Positions 6,016 through 6,216 of a stretch of 6,216 nucleotides of DNA are shown here, one piece after another. The stretch comes from Helicobacteraceae bacterium (lineage in GTDB: Bacteria; Campylobacterota; Campylobacteria; Campylobacterales; Sulfurimonadaceae). Position numbers and translations under genes: made by a program. Numbering within the stretch: the first letter of the stretch is position 1; the number at the start of each line of letters is the position of its first letter. The notes below the pieces were generated by a model. It made no database searches and was not told the DNA's origin. It was given only the letters and a program-made list of their open reading frames with translations. Location: assembly GCA_030596305.1 (NCBI GenBank), contig JAUVKK010000061.1, positions 1 through 6,216 on the forward strand. The letters are read 5' to 3'.

Positions 6016-6055
6016 TATATTTCGCTATGATTAGATTACTAAAATGATTGAAGGG
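6016..6055 (+). promoter_or_regulatory. Possible bioA -10 box and ribosome binding site
   Basis: TATGAT (6026-6031) is a good -10 candidate, with TATATT (6016-6021) as an alternative. No convincing -35 box is present. GAAGGG (6050-6055) is the Shine-Dalgarno site. It sits 3 bases before ATG 6059 and 6 bases before the adjacent in-frame ATG 6062, which favours the second. Confidence 0.35.
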
Positions 6056-6061
6056 TAAATG

Positions 6062-6216
6062 ATGAATAATGAGACAATAGCCAATCGAGATCTTGATGTG
6101 ATCTGGCATCCTTGCACCCAGATGAAAGACCATGAGTTTCTACCGATGATCCCTATCAAAAAGGGTAAAGGTGTCTACTTAGAGGACTTTGAAGGCAACA
6201 ATTACATCGATGCTAT
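6062..6216 (+). CDS. bioA: Adenosylmethionine-8-amino-7-oxononanoate aminotransferase BioA (5' part, cut by the window end)
   Basis: BioA is a PLP enzyme that transfers an amino group, classically from S-adenosylmethionine, to KAPA to form DAPA, the third-last step of biotin synthesis. Only the first 51 codons are present. The N-terminal signature is DLDVIWHPCTQMKDHE (11-26), followed by PMIPIKKGKGVYLEDFEGNNYIDA (28-51), the opening strand of class III aminotransferases. The catalytic lysine lies beyond the window. The residue after His-Pro is Cys18, where E. coli BioA has Tyr17. From memory this HPCTQM form is frequent in other lineages. The gene could start at the overlapping ATG 6059. It is divergent from the ppiD-like gene, and no other biotin gene is visible here. 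Confidence 0.93.
   Translation, partial: MNNETIANRDLDVIWHPCTQMKDHEFLPMIPIKKGKGVYLEDFEGNNYIDA

Overview
The window looks like chromosomal DNA of a Campylobacterota (Epsilonproteobacteria) species, probably a Sulfurimonas-like sulfur oxidiser. The evidence is the sequence style of FtsZ, FtsA and BioA, the AT-leaning codon use, and a ppiD-type chaperone gene directly upstream of ftsA-ftsZ. The genus is an impression; only the protein families are firm.

Layout. Positions 2-40 appear to be the last codons of an unidentified gene. Positions 90-776 (+) encode an FMN-dependent nitroreductase-family oxidoreductase. Positions 777-1608 hold no convincing gene. This roughly 830-base stretch is rich in inverted repeats, including a hairpin with 8-bp arms (814-834), a perfect 16-bp palindrome (973-988), several smaller stem-loops, a long imperfect hairpin (1283-1321) and a terminator-like hairpin (1464-1487). 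Part of it resembles a dispersed intergenic repeat.

Positions 1609-5908 form one compact minus-strand operon. In transcription order it encodes a membrane-anchored PpiD/SurA-like periplasmic chaperone, FtsA, FtsZ and a 96-residue J-domain protein, with gaps of 1, 13 and 11 bases. The ftsA ribosome binding site lies inside the last codons of the chaperone gene, and the ftsZ site starts at the ftsA stop. A divergent spacer of about 150 bases containing two short palindromes separates the operon from bioA (start 6062, +), which runs off the window.

How the genes work together. FtsZ polymerises at mid-cell and FtsA tethers it to the inner membrane through a C-terminal amphipathic helix. The upstream chaperone probably assists folding of exported envelope proteins. 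The J-protein would stimulate a cytosolic DnaK-type Hsp70. Division and protein quality control are therefore co-transcribed, without the usual dcw neighbours (ddl, ftsQ, murC) beside ftsA. BioA (biotin synthesis) and the nitroreductase are functionally separate.

No mobile element, CRISPR array, rRNA or tRNA could be supported, and I see no clear novel system. The least explained part is the structured intergenic region at 777-1608.
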